Shown here: positions 28,578-36,655 of the stretch, one piece after another
How the letters are laid out: each line of letters starts with the position of its first letter
Position numbering within the stretch: the stretch's first letter is position 1
NCBI GenBank assembly: GCA_020852815.1
Contig: JADZAN010000016.1
Span: 1-64,000 of the forward strand
Length of the DNA: 64,000 bases
Source of the DNA: Gemmatimonadaceae bacterium
GTDB taxonomy: Bacteria > Gemmatimonadota > Gemmatimonadetes > Gemmatimonadales > Gemmatimonadaceae
Direction of reading: 5' to 3'
Position numbers and translations under genes: made by a program
Notes under the pieces: generated by a model
The model's database searches: none
What the model was told of the DNA's origin: nothing
The model's input: the letters and a program-made list of their open reading frames with translations, nothing else

Positions 28578-29336
28578 GTGCCCTTCACCTTCTCGCATCC
28601 CGCCGCCGCCCTCCCCATCTGGCCACTCGTGCGACGCGGGGTGATCCCGCTGGCACCGTTCGCCATCGGCGCCATGGCGCCGGACTTCGAGTACCTGTTC
28701 CGCCTGGAGCCCGTGTCGCTGATCAGTCACAGCGCACGCGGGCTCGTCGTGTTCTGCTTCCCGGTCGCGCTCGTGACCTGGCTGCTGTGGGAACTGTTCC
28801 TCCGTCCCGCCGGACGTGACCTGGCCGCACTCCCGGCGATCGCTGTCCCCCAGCGTCGCGCGCTCGATTGGGCGATGGGGGGCGTCGCCCTCCTCGTGGG
28901 GAGCGCCTCGCACCTGGTCTGGGACGCGTTCACTCATCGCTACACGTGGGTTGCCGATCGCTGGCCGCTCTTGCGGGAGGTAGCGTTTTCGATCGGCGGG
29001 GAGCAGGTGGCGTGGTTCACCGTCTTCCAGCACGTGAGCACGGTGCTGGGCGGCGTGCTCGTGCTGGCGTGGCTGGCGCGCGAGATTCGCGCCGGCGGGG
29101 CCACGCTCGCCGCCCTGGTGGCGCCGTCGCGCCTGCGGACCTGGGCCGCGTTAGGCGCCGCGGCGGTCGCGGTGGGCGCGTGGAACGCCCCGCGCCGCGG
29201 CCACATCGTGCACCCGCGCCGAGCCCCGGTGGTGGCCGGGCGGTTCGTGGTGGGCGCGATGGATGGCATGGCCGTAGCTTTCGTGGTGCTGGCCGCGCGC
29301 CGGCGCTGGTGGGGCGAGACCGGTCACCGAAGCTGA
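28578..29336 (+). CDS. DUF4184-family membrane protein
   Basis: A 252-residue integral membrane protein starting at GTG. It begins with the family hallmark PFTFSHPAAALPIWPL and continues with IPLAPFAIGAMAPDFEYLF, SHLVWDAFTH and several hydrophobic segments, ending with a basic tail. His and Asp residues in SHPAA, APDF and SHLVWDAFTH recall membrane-bound phospholipase C/metal hydrolase-like (YdjM-type) proteins, but no activity is established for DUF4184. It follows the coiled-coil gene by 18 bases and precedes the PHP phosphoesterase by 10 bases, so the three probably form one transcript. Confidence 0.8.
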   Translation: MPFTFSHPAAALPIWPLVRRGVIPLAPFAIGAMAPDFEYLFRLEPVSLISHSARGLVVFCFPVALVTWLLWELFLRPAGRDLAALPAIAVPQRRALDWAMGGVALLVGSASHLVWDAFTHRYTWVADRWPLLREVAFSIGGEQVAWFTVFQHVSTVLGGVLVLAWLAREIRAGGATLAALVAPSRLRTWAALGAAAVAVGAWNAPRRGHIVHPRRAPVVAGRFVVGAMDGMAVAFVVLAARRRWWGETGHRS

Positions 29337-29346
29337 GGAGCACACC

Positions 29347-30405
29347 ATGCATCATCGACAGCTGCAACCCGTCGTTCCCAACGCCCTGGTGGCGATCATC
29401 GCGCTGGGAACGCTCATGGCGCTGGCCGCACTGGCGCCGTCGCCCACCGCTGCGCAGGGGGCGGGCCGGGGGCAAGGCAGTGCCGCCCTCCGCTGGTTCA
29501 AGGGAAATACCCACACCCACACGCTCAACTCCGACGGCGATTCATCTCCCGACGACGTGGCCCGCTGGTATCGCGAGCATGGCTATCAGTTCCTCGTCCT
29601 CAGCGACCATAACTTCCTCACCGATCCCAAGGCGCTCAACGCGTTGTTAGGCGCCGACGAGCAATACCTCCTCATTCCGGGCGAGGAAGTCACCGATGCC
29701 GTGGGCGGGAAACCGCTGCACATCAACGGGCTGGCGGTCGATCGCCTGGTGCCTCCGCAGGGCGGGGCGACGATCGTCGAGGCGCTGCAGCGCGATGTGG
29801 ACGCGATCCGCGCCGCCAACGGCCTCCCGCACCTGAATCACCCCAACTTCGGTTGGTCGGTGACGGCAGCGGATATCCAGCGCATCAGGAACGATCGGTT
29901 GTTCGAGGTCTTCAACGGCCATCCGATGGTCAACAACCTTGGCGGCGGCGGGAGCCCCGGGCTCGAGGAGATCTGGGATGTGATCCTTTCGTCGGGTAAG
30001 CTGCTCTTTGGCGTGGCCACCGACGACGCGCACCACTTCAAGCGTCCCGGCGACCCGGCCGCGGCTGGGCCGGGGCGCGGATGGGTCGTCGTGCGAGCCG
30101 CGCACCTGTCGTCGGAAGACGTGATCGCGGCGCTCGATCGCGGCGACTTCTATGCGTCGACCGGTGTCGAACTCATCGACGTGCAGCGCTCCACCCAACG
30201 CGTGGAGATTCGGATCAAGCCCGATGCGTGGAGTCGCTATACCACGCGCTTCATCGGCAGGGACGGGCGCGTGCTCGCCGAGTCGGCGGCGAACCCTGCC
30301 GTGTACGACATCAAGGGCGACGAGGGATACGTCCGCGCGGTGGTCCTGGAGTCGAACGGGAAGAAGGCGTGGGTCCAGCCCGTCATGCTCGGTGCGGCTC
30401 GGTAG
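29347..30405 (+). CDS. Exported PHP-domain phosphoesterase
   Basis: A 352-residue exported protein. A hydrophobic segment (VAIIALGTLMALAALAPSPTAAQ) forms a signal peptide of about 36 residues. The PHP domain has its four motifs: NTHTHTLNSDGDSSPDDV (His-x-His and Asp), FLVLSDHNFLT, PGEEVTD with HINGLAVD, and LNHPNFGW; a later TDDAHHF completes a trinuclear metal site. About 70 C-terminal residues form a beta-rich extension (RVEIRIKPDAWSRYTTRFIG). PHP enzymes hydrolyse phosphoesters; exported ones may act on nucleotides, teichoic-like polymers or phospholipid headgroups. The substrate is not identifiable. The GGAG in TGAGGAGCACACC before the ATG supports the start. Confidence 0.85.
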   Translation: MHHRQLQPVVPNALVAIIALGTLMALAALAPSPTAAQGAGRGQGSAALRWFKGNTHTHTLNSDGDSSPDDVARWYREHGYQFLVLSDHNFLTDPKALNALLGADEQYLLIPGEEVTDAVGGKPLHINGLAVDRLVPPQGGATIVEALQRDVDAIRAANGLPHLNHPNFGWSVTAADIQRIRNDRLFEVFNGHPMVNNLGGGGSPGLEEIWDVILSSGKLLFGVATDDAHHFKRPGDPAAAGPGRGWVVVRAAHLSSEDVIAALDRGDFYASTGVELIDVQRSTQRVEIRIKPDAWSRYTTRFIGRDGRVLAESAANPAVYDIKGDEGYVRAVVLESNGKKAWVQPVMLGAAR

Positions 30406-30530
30406 CGATACTGTCCGTCACAGGGGACGAACGGTTCGTCAACGGGATGGGGAACTACGCAGGGGAGACAGGGCATACTAGAAGGGCAAGGCACCCCCTC
30501 GGCCCTGTCACCCTTCAGTTTCGACGCCCC

Positions 30531-30932
30531 ATGAGCGACTCCATGGAACCCGCCGTCGTCGACGCCCCCGACGAGCCGTCCTCCCCTCCCGCGCCCCGCT
30601 ACCTCGACCACGTGGCCACGCAGCGCAACCACCAGCCCATGGTGGTGCGCATGGCCGACGTGCAGTGGATGGAATCGTCGGGGAATTACGTGATCTTCCA
30701 CGCCGGCGCCGAGCGCGTCGAGGTACGCGGAACGCTCGCCTCGTTCGAGGCGCAGCTCGACCCGCGGCGCTTCGTGCGCATCCACCGCCGCCTCATCGTC
30801 GCCATGGACGCCATCCGCGAGCTGCAACCCTGGTTCGGGGGCGACCAGCTCATGTACTTGCGCGACGGGACCAAGCTGCGCGTGAGTCGCACGCATCGCG
30901 CGCACCTGGACCGGGCAATGAAGCAGCGATAG
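30531..30932 (+). CDS. LytTR-family DNA-binding regulator without receiver domain
   Basis: A 133-residue protein starting at MSDSMEPAVV. An acidic, Pro-rich lead of 30 residues precedes a complete LytTR domain: MVVRMADVQWMESSGNYVIF, EVRGTLASFEAQLDPRRFVRI, HRRLIVAMDAIRELQPWFGG and MYLRDGTKLRVSRTHRAHL. LytTR domains bind DNA through beta-strands and usually follow a response-regulator receiver, which is absent here. Activity may depend on another protein or only on its own level. The upstream PHP gene ends 125 bases before; that gap shows no clear promoter. Confidence 0.85.
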   Translation: MSDSMEPAVVDAPDEPSSPPAPRYLDHVATQRNHQPMVVRMADVQWMESSGNYVIFHAGAERVEVRGTLASFEAQLDPRRFVRIHRRLIVAMDAIRELQPWFGGDQLMYLRDGTKLRVSRTHRAHLDRAMKQR

Positions 30933-30940
30933 GCGCGACG

Positions 30941-30978
30941 GTAGCGGCGTCGCGGGGGGTGTGCCGCGGCGCTGCTAC
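30941..30978. terminator. Hairpin between convergent genes
   Basis: A 15-base imperfect stem (GTAGCGGCGTCGCGG paired with CCGCGGCGCTGCTAC, one mismatch and one G-T) spans the gap between the LytTR gene and the DinB gene and overlaps the latter's stop codon. It could stop transcription from both sides, though it lacks a T-run. Confidence 0.45.
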
Positions 30979-31511
30979 TCCCTGGCCGACGCCGCCAGCC
31001 GCAATACGAGCGCGACCTGGCCGGCGTGATAGGCGTCGTGCATGACCAGGCCCGCCACCTGCTGGCCAAGCACGACGCCGCGGGGGCCGTGGCGTTCGCC
31101 CAGGCGACGGAGCGGGATCCGCCGCAGCGTGGCGAGGAGGTCGTCGTGACAGGCGTCGAGGAGTGCGAGGTCGTGCGCCCACGCCTTGGCGCGCGCCGCC
31201 GGCTCGGCGAGCGTTGGCGACGGCGCCCACCACGCGCTGGTGCGCTTGACGGGGAAATGGCGCCGCGTGGTCGGCTCCAGGCGTTGCGCGACAATGAACT
31301 TCCCGAGGGCCATGTGCAGCGCCTGTTCCCAGACGTTAGGGCGCCCGGCGCCCGGGCGCCACAGCGCGGTGTCGGCATCCACGCGCCGCAGCGCGACCTT
31401 CACCGACGGGCCATGCCACGCCGGGCCGTGAAAGGCCTCGTCGAGCAGGCGCACGAGCGCGGCGCGCGAGGGGATGGACGTGATGGACCGGGGAGCCTTG
31501 GATGTGGGCAT
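30975..31511 (-). CDS. DinB-like metal-binding protein
   Basis: A 178-residue four-helix-bundle protein of the DinB/YfiT type. Three histidines typical of the metal site are visible: ALHMALGKFIVAQRL (first helix pair), LLDACHDDLLATLRRI, and VMHDAYHAGQVALVLRL with the final HxxxH-like pair. DinB-fold proteins are often thiol-dependent transferases or detoxification proteins; the role is unknown here. The start at MPTSKAPRSI leaves a short basic N-terminus. The gene is convergent with the LytTR gene and divergent from the D-aminoacylase gene. Confidence 0.78.
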   Translation of the reverse strand: MPTSKAPRSITSIPSRAALVRLLDEAFHGPAWHGPSVKVALRRVDADTALWRPGAGRPNVWEQALHMALGKFIVAQRLEPTTRRHFPVKRTSAWWAPSPTLAEPAARAKAWAHDLALLDACHDDLLATLRRIPLRRLGERHGPRGVVLGQQVAGLVMHDAYHAGQVALVLRLAASARE

Positions 31512-31568
31512 GGTGCGTGTGGAATGCGGAGGGCGCGCGCTTCACGAACCGAGCTGGCTCGTCAGGCA

Positions 31569-31609
31569 ATGGCGCGCAATGCCGCGCAGCGGCGCGCAAT
31601 GGCGCGATC
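31569..31609 (+). repeat. GCGCGCAATG short repeats
   Basis: Within the 223-base divergent gap between the DinB and D-aminoacylase genes, GGCGCGCAATG-like units recur (GGCGCGCAATG, CCGCGCAGC, GGCGCGCAATGG). The rest of the gap (31512-31734) shows no recognisable element. Confidence 0.4.
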
Positions 31610-31734
31610 GACGTCACGATGTCGTGTGCGCATCGAAATGGCCAGTCGGCGCCGTGCGTCCCTTCCTTCGCGGTGCGCGTGGACGTAGCGTCCCGCGCGT
31701 CGTGGTACCATCAACGACCGCCCCCACACCGCAC

Positions 31735-33540
31735 ATGTCCTCGACTCCCGCAGTCCCGCCCTTCACCGATCACGCGCACGACACGGCAGCGCGCCCCGCC
31801 GATCCGGGCGCTCCTGCGGGCGATGGTGGCGCTCCTGCGGGAGAAGCAGCCACGCGCTCGAACGGAACGACACGACGCGACTTCGTGGCTCGCGGGGCGG
31901 CGACGGTGCTCGGTGTGGCCGCGCTTCCGGCGCTCCCGGCGTTCGCCGGCGCGTCGCGGGCACCCGCGGTGTGGACGCGACGCGACGATCACGACCTGGT
32001 GATTCGCGGCGGCATCGTGCACGACGGTTCGGGGGGCGTCGGTCGCGAAGCCGATGTTGCCGTGCGCGGCGACCGCATCGTGTCGGTCGAGCCGCGTGTG
32101 CGCGACAAGGGGCGTCGCGAGATCGACGCGCGCGGCCTCGTGGTGGCCCCGGGCTTCATCGACATCCATTCCCACGGCGAGGGGAACCTGTGGGACGACC
32201 CACGCGCGGAGTCGGTGGTGCGGCAAGGCGTCACCACGATCGTCGGCGGGCAGGACGGGAGTTCGCGCGCCTGGGGCGAGGGGGCGGGGGGCGCGCCGGG
32301 CGCCGACAGCGGATCGTTTGTCTCCTGGTTCGCCGCGGTCGATGCATTGCAGCCGTCGGTGAACGTGGCGACGATGATCGGGCTGGGGACGGTGCGCGGA
32401 AAGGTGGTGGGAGACGATGACCGCGCGGCCACGCCCGACGAGGTGGCGCGCATGACGGCCTGCGTGGCGCGCGCCCTTGCCGACGGTGCCTGCGGCGCGT
32501 CGAGTGGGCTCGAGTACACGCCGGGGGCGTTCGCGCGCCTGGACGAACTCATCGCCGTCTCGCGTCCGCTGGCGGCGCGCCGGCTCCCCTACGCCACGCA
32601 CATGCGCAACGAGGACGATCGCCTGCTCGACGCCATCGATGAGTCGATCGCGGTGGCGCGGGGGGCGGGGTGCCCGCTACAGATCGCGCACCTCAAGACG
32701 CAGGGCCCGCGCAACTGGTCCAAGCTCGACACCGTCTTCGCTCGCCTGGAGCGGGAGAAGGCGGCGGGGCTCGACGTCGCCTTTGACCGCTATCCCTACA
32801 TCGCCTACCAGACGGGACTGACGAACCTCTTTCCGGTGTGGAGCCGCGACGGCGGCGCGCAGGGCTTTCTCCGCCGGCTCGACGACCCCGCCACGGCGGC
32901 ACGCATCAAGTCCGAGACGTTAGGCAAGGTGGACCTCATCGGCGGGTGGGACAACGTCCTCGTCGCCTCGGTGCGCGCCGCCGAGGACCGCGCGGCGGAG
33001 GGGAAGCGGCTCGGCGCGTACGCGCGCTCGTTAGGCCGGGAGCCGTACGACGTGACCGTCGCGCTCCTTCGCCGCAACGCGCTCAGCGTGGGGATGGTCG
33101 GCTTCGCGATGAGCGAGGAGAACCTGGATCGCATCCTCGCGCATCCCATGGGGATGGTGTGCAGCGACGGCGGGGCGTACGCCGTCGACGGCCCCACGCG
33201 CCGCGGCTCGCCGCACCCGCGCGGGCTGGGTTCGTTCCCGCGTGTCCTCGGGCGCTACGTGCGCGAACGCAAGGCGCTCACGCTCGAGCAGGCCATCCGC
33301 AAGATGTCCGCGCTTCCGGCCTCGCGCCTTGGCCTCACCGATCGCGGCATGATCAGGAACGGCCTGGCGGCCGACCTCGTCGTCTTCGACCCTGCGACCG
33401 TCGCCGACCGCGCGACGTATGAGCAGCCCTTTCAATATCCCGTCGGCATTGCCGCGGTGGTCGTCAATGGAGGCGTGGCACTCGAGCGGGAGGAGCGGGG
33501 GGCGGGACGCGGGAAGGGACTTCGCTCGCGCGCGGGTTGA
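31735..33540 (+). CDS. Tat-exported N-acyl-D-amino-acid deacylase/amidohydrolase
   Basis: A 601-residue amidohydrolase of the D-aminoacylase subfamily. The start is placed at MSSTPAVPPF; a longer frame exists but reads through the divergent gap. A Pro/Ala-rich lead precedes a twin-arginine signal (TTRRDFVARG, 45-54) and a hydrophobic region ending FAGAS. The enzyme begins with DLVIRGGIVHDGSGGVG and the metal motif FIDIHSHGEGN (H145, H147). Later signatures are GLEYTPGAFA, PYATHMRNEDDRL, LQIAHLKTQG and MVCSDGGAYAVDG, then SALPASRLGLTDRGMIRNGLAADLVVFDP. Family members release D-amino acids from N-acylated forms. Export suggests action on peptidoglycan-derived or external D-amino compounds. The acyl and side-chain preference is unknown. 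Confidence 0.88.
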   Translation: MSSTPAVPPFTDHAHDTAARPADPGAPAGDGGAPAGEAATRSNGTTRRDFVARGAATVLGVAALPALPAFAGASRAPAVWTRRDDHDLVIRGGIVHDGSGGVGREADVAVRGDRIVSVEPRVRDKGRREIDARGLVVAPGFIDIHSHGEGNLWDDPRAESVVRQGVTTIVGGQDGSSRAWGEGAGGAPGADSGSFVSWFAAVDALQPSVNVATMIGLGTVRGKVVGDDDRAATPDEVARMTACVARALADGACGASSGLEYTPGAFARLDELIAVSRPLAARRLPYATHMRNEDDRLLDAIDESIAVARGAGCPLQIAHLKTQGPRNWSKLDTVFARLEREKAAGLDVAFDRYPYIAYQTGLTNLFPVWSRDGGAQGFLRRLDDPATAARIKSETLGKVDLIGGWDNVLVASVRAAEDRAAEGKRLGAYARSLGREPYDVTVALLRRNALSVGMVGFAMSEENLDRILAHPMGMVCSDGGAYAVDGPTRRGSPHPRGLGSFPRVLGRYVRERKALTLEQAIRKMSALPASRLGLTDRGMIRNGLAADLVVFDPATVADRATYEQPFQYPVGIAAVVVNGGVALEREERGAGRGKGLRSRAG

Positions 33541-33875
33541 GACCGGAGCAGGAGGCTGGCACCTGGGGTGCGGCTGGGAGGGACAGCAGCGTCGACACGG
33601 CGAAACGCGGGGAGGAAGTGCCAGCGCTGGGGTCCACCCCGAATCGGGCGCGGGACTCGATGTCCGGCTGGGCGCTGTGCGACGCAACGGCAACGCCCCT
33701 CGCCAATCCCTAAAAGCAGAATGCTTCTCAGCCCGAAGCAGCGTCGACCCCGCCCCGCGCACGTCCCCCTCCGCGCGCCTCCGTGCCAAGAAGCTCTGGC
33801 CGACACCCACCCCCGCTTCGCAGCCAACCTCTGCCCACCCAAAGCAGCCCCTAACCCCGGCAAGCAGCAAACCCG
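33541..33875. other. Intergenic gap with no identified feature
   Basis: This 335-base gap lies between two convergent genes. I see no convincing gene, terminator or repeat. An AT-richer spot (about 33710-33735) contains a weak GCAGAATGC inverted motif followed on the minus strand by TTTT, too poor to call. Confidence 0.5.
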
Positions 33876-35015
33876 CTACGTCCGTTCGACAATGCGATCG
33901 ATCAGGTACGACGACTGCGCCAACGCCTCGTCGGTGAAGTCCCCGAAAAAGCCGCGCACCTCGTCGAACATCGCCGAGAACGCCGACTGGTCGCCGCGCG
34001 CAATGACATCGACCAGTTCGCGGGCAGTCGCGGCAAAGTCGCTCGTGACCTCGACGCTGCGTGGATTCAACATCTCGATGGGGCCGTAGAGCTCCGGCGA
34101 TTGCGCGAAGTGTCGCGCTGTGACATACAACTCCAGCAGGTACGCCGGTGACGTGAAGCGGAGCGATTCCTCGAGCGGAATCCCGACGCGCGCCAGGGTG
34201 AGGCCGAGGACCTGCGTCTGGAAGTGGTTCAACACCTGCACTACCGACATCGCCCGGTCGTGCTGCGTGGGCGTCGTCTCGGTGATCACGAGCCCGCGCG
34301 CCGTGAAGGTGTGCGCCACCCAGTCGGCCCACGCATCGCCGCGCGCGCGGCAAAGCACCACGCGTTGCCCCTGCAGCGTGTGCACGCTGGGGCCGAACAT
34401 CGGGTGTGTCCCGACCACGCTCGCGCGCGTCGACGCGAGCATCGCCGCAACCGGCGCCTCCTTCAGCGACGTCACGTCCATGAGCAGCGACTCGTCGCGG
34501 ACGTGCGGCCCCACCTCGGCGATGACCTGCGCCGTGACGTCGATCGGGACCGAGATGACGGTGACGTCGGCGGCGGCCGCCGCCTGCGCGGCGGTAAGCG
34601 CGGTGTCGGTGTCGACCACGAGGATGCGATGCCCCAGGTCGGCAAAGAGGCGGGCGAGGAGGGCGCCGATGCGCCCCTTCCCCCCGACGATCGCCACCGT
34701 GCGAGGTTGCTCGTTAGGTGGGATCTCGGCGCGCAACGCCGCCTGGTGGTCGCGCGAGGCGCGCAGGAGGAGGCGAAAGATCGACTCGATCTCGCCCCGC
34801 GGGAGTCCCAGCTCGTCGGCCAGGCGCGCGCGATCGGCGAGGACCTCGTGCTCGCGCTGAGGATCGCGGATCCTGATCCCGCTCTCGCGCTTGGACGCCG
34901 CGACTTCCGCGACGAGCGACTGGCGGCGCGCGACGATCTGGAGCAGGTCACGATCGAGCGAGTCGATCATGGCCCGCAGGAGCGGGAGGGGGCGCGGCGT
35001 GGGTGGTGTCGTCAT
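33876..35015 (-). CDS. tyrA: Chorismate mutase-prephenate dehydrogenase (T-protein)
   Basis: A 379-residue bifunctional enzyme of tyrosine synthesis. Residues 12-95 form an AroQ-type chorismate mutase (LLRAMIDSLDRDLLQIVARRQSLV, IRDPQREHEVL), converting chorismate to prephenate. From about 105 a Rossmann domain follows (TVAIVGGKGRIGALLARLF). It has LLMDVTSLKEAPVAAML and the substrate-site GTHPMFGPSVHTLQGQRVVL, which oxidise prephenate with NAD to hydroxyphenylpyruvate. The TSLK and HPMFGP motifs match enterobacterial T-proteins. The GGKGRIG turn is the short nucleotide loop of that subgroup. No C-terminal ACT domain is seen, so feedback would act through the catalytic domains. It is divergent from the DUF900 gene (76-base gap). 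Confidence 0.92.
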   Translation of the reverse strand: MTTPPTPRPLPLLRAMIDSLDRDLLQIVARRQSLVAEVAASKRESGIRIRDPQREHEVLADRARLADELGLPRGEIESIFRLLLRASRDHQAALRAEIPPNEQPRTVAIVGGKGRIGALLARLFADLGHRILVVDTDTALTAAQAAAAADVTVISVPIDVTAQVIAEVGPHVRDESLLMDVTSLKEAPVAAMLASTRASVVGTHPMFGPSVHTLQGQRVVLCRARGDAWADWVAHTFTARGLVITETTPTQHDRAMSVVQVLNHFQTQVLGLTLARVGIPLEESLRFTSPAYLLELYVTARHFAQSPELYGPIEMLNPRSVEVTSDFAATARELVDVIARGDQSAFSAMFDEVRGFFGDFTDEALAQSSYLIDRIVERT

Positions 35016-35091
35016 GGGCGAGGCGTGGAATCCTGGCGGAATCTACTGCGCGCCGTGGGGTATGGACGACAGGCCACGCTAGCTTCCGGGC

Positions 35092-36597
35092 ATGTGCAGC
35101 GACGCGAGTTTCCGCCAGTCGTCCGTCCTCACCCGCCACCGCCGGTCATCGTCCCGGCCAGGCGTGCGCGCGCATGGGCGACGCTCCGCGGCACTGCCGG
35201 CGGCGCACGTCGCGCTCCTGGCACTCCTCGTCGCCACGGTGGCCTGCGGTGCGCACGCACCCCCGCCGCCGCCGCCACCGCCCCTCCTCGCACCCACCGA
35301 CAGCGCGGTCAACTTTCCGCCGATGCTCGCCGTCAGCGGCAACGCACCCACCGGCGAGGTGACGTACGGGGCGACGCTCGCGCTCTCCGCCAGCTGCACC
35401 GATCGCGAGGACGGCGCGCTGGCCACGGTGCGCTGGACCACCGACGATGGGCAGCTGCTCGGCGAGGGAAGCGCGCTGCGGCTCATGCCCGAGCCGGGGA
35501 GTTACCTCGTGCTGGCCACGTGCAGCGACCGCTCGGGACGATCGGCGACAATGGCGGCCACCTCGCGGTTCGTGGTGGTGGATCGTTGGAGCTCGGCCGA
35601 CTCGATCCCGCTCACCGTCACGCTTCCGTATGCGACCAATCGCGGTGGCGGCACGCCCCCGCACACGAGCGCCACGATGTATGACGGCACGTTGCGCGAC
35701 TCGCTGGTGCGCGGCGTCCTCACGGTCAACGTCCCGGCGCGCGACGGGCGCAAGGCGGGAACGTCGCTCCGCTCCCCGTTCGTGCGCAGCATCCGCGGCA
35801 ACGTTGCTGCTGACGACGTATTGCGCCTGTCGGTACGCGCCGCCGACGTGGTCGACTCACTGGCGATGGCCGCCCGACTCGGCGCGGCGATGGCCGAGTC
35901 CGCGGCGGGCGACCTCCTCCTGTTCATTCACGGCTTCAACACGTCATTCGCGAGCGCCGCCGAGCGGGCGGCCCGGCTGGCGGTGGAACTGCAGTATCCG
36001 GGGGGCGTGGTGCTGTTCACGTGGCCCTCGGATGGCCTGCTGGCCAGCTACCGCGGCGACCAGTCGGAGGCGCGCGTGTCAGGGCGGGCGCTGGCCGCCT
36101 TCCTCCGTGAGCTGCAACTGGCGGCGCCGTCGCGACGCCTCTCGGTCATCGCCCATTCCATGGGGAGCGAGGTCTTTGCCGCGGCGCTGCGCGAGCTCGA
36201 CGCCCCGCACGCCCCGCTGCGTCTGGGGCACGTGGTGCTGGTCTCCCCCGACCTGGCCGCCGACGACTTCCTGGCGCACCTCCTCCCGTCGCTGCGCTCT
36301 CGTGCCGCCGACGTCACGGTCTACGCCGCAAGCGCCGACTTCGCGCTCTGGTCGTCGTGGGGGAGCAATGGCGCGCGGCGCCTGGGGTTGGGAGGGCGCT
36401 TCGCCACCATCGCGCGCGGTGTCGAGACCATCGAGGTCCCCTACGACGCCACCGACGCGCTGGGCCACAACCCGTTCCGCACCGAGCCGTTCCGCAACGA
36501 CCTGCACGCGCTCCTCGTGAATGGACTCCCCGCCGCCAGGCGCGGACTCGTCACGCTCCCGCGCGCCGACGGCAAGGTCATGTGGCGGCTGCCGTAA
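35092..36597 (+). CDS. DUF900-type alpha/beta-hydrolase lipoprotein
   Basis: A 501-residue predicted lipoprotein. A long basic leader and hydrophobic stretch (HVALLALLVATVACG) end in a lipobox with Cys at about 52, followed by a run of nine prolines. Residues 75-165 look like an Ig/PKD-like domain (NFPPMLAVSGNAPTGEVTYG, GSYLVLATCSDRSG). From about 170 comes a DUF900 hydrolase: VTLPYATNR, DLLLFIHGFNTSFASAAERAA, GGVVLFTWPSDG, the nucleophile elbow VIAHSMGSEVF, and HVVLVSPDLAADDF. The catalytic Ser is in AHSMG. Fused Ig plus hydrolase suggests a surface esterase or lipase-like enzyme with unknown substrate. Confidence 0.82.
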   Translation: MCSDASFRQSSVLTRHRRSSSRPGVRAHGRRSAALPAAHVALLALLVATVACGAHAPPPPPPPPLLAPTDSAVNFPPMLAVSGNAPTGEVTYGATLALSASCTDREDGALATVRWTTDDGQLLGEGSALRLMPEPGSYLVLATCSDRSGRSATMAATSRFVVVDRWSSADSIPLTVTLPYATNRGGGTPPHTSATMYDGTLRDSLVRGVLTVNVPARDGRKAGTSLRSPFVRSIRGNVAADDVLRLSVRAADVVDSLAMAARLGAAMAESAAGDLLLFIHGFNTSFASAAERAARLAVELQYPGGVVLFTWPSDGLLASYRGDQSEARVSGRALAAFLRELQLAAPSRRLSVIAHSMGSEVFAAALRELDAPHAPLRLGHVVLVSPDLAADDFLAHLLPSLRSRAADVTVYAASADFALWSSWGSNGARRLGLGGRFATIARGVETIEVPYDATDALGHNPFRTEPFRNDLHALLVNGLPAARRGLVTLPRADGKVMWRLP

Positions 36598-36605
36598 CGC
36601 GGCGC

Positions 36606-36655
36606 GACTCGTCAGGCGCGCCTCCTCAGGCGCCACTCGTCAGGAGCGGCTCGTC
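36606..36655 (+). repeat. CTCGTCAGG spaced repeats between convergent genes
   Basis: ACTCGTCAGG, (TC)CTCAGG, ACTCGTCAGG and GCTCGTCAGG occur at near-regular 12-16 base spacing in the short gap between the DUF900 hydrolase and the DUF6929-like gene. Single copies of CTCGTCAGG also occur at about 17522, 31559 and 37486. Confidence 0.5.
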
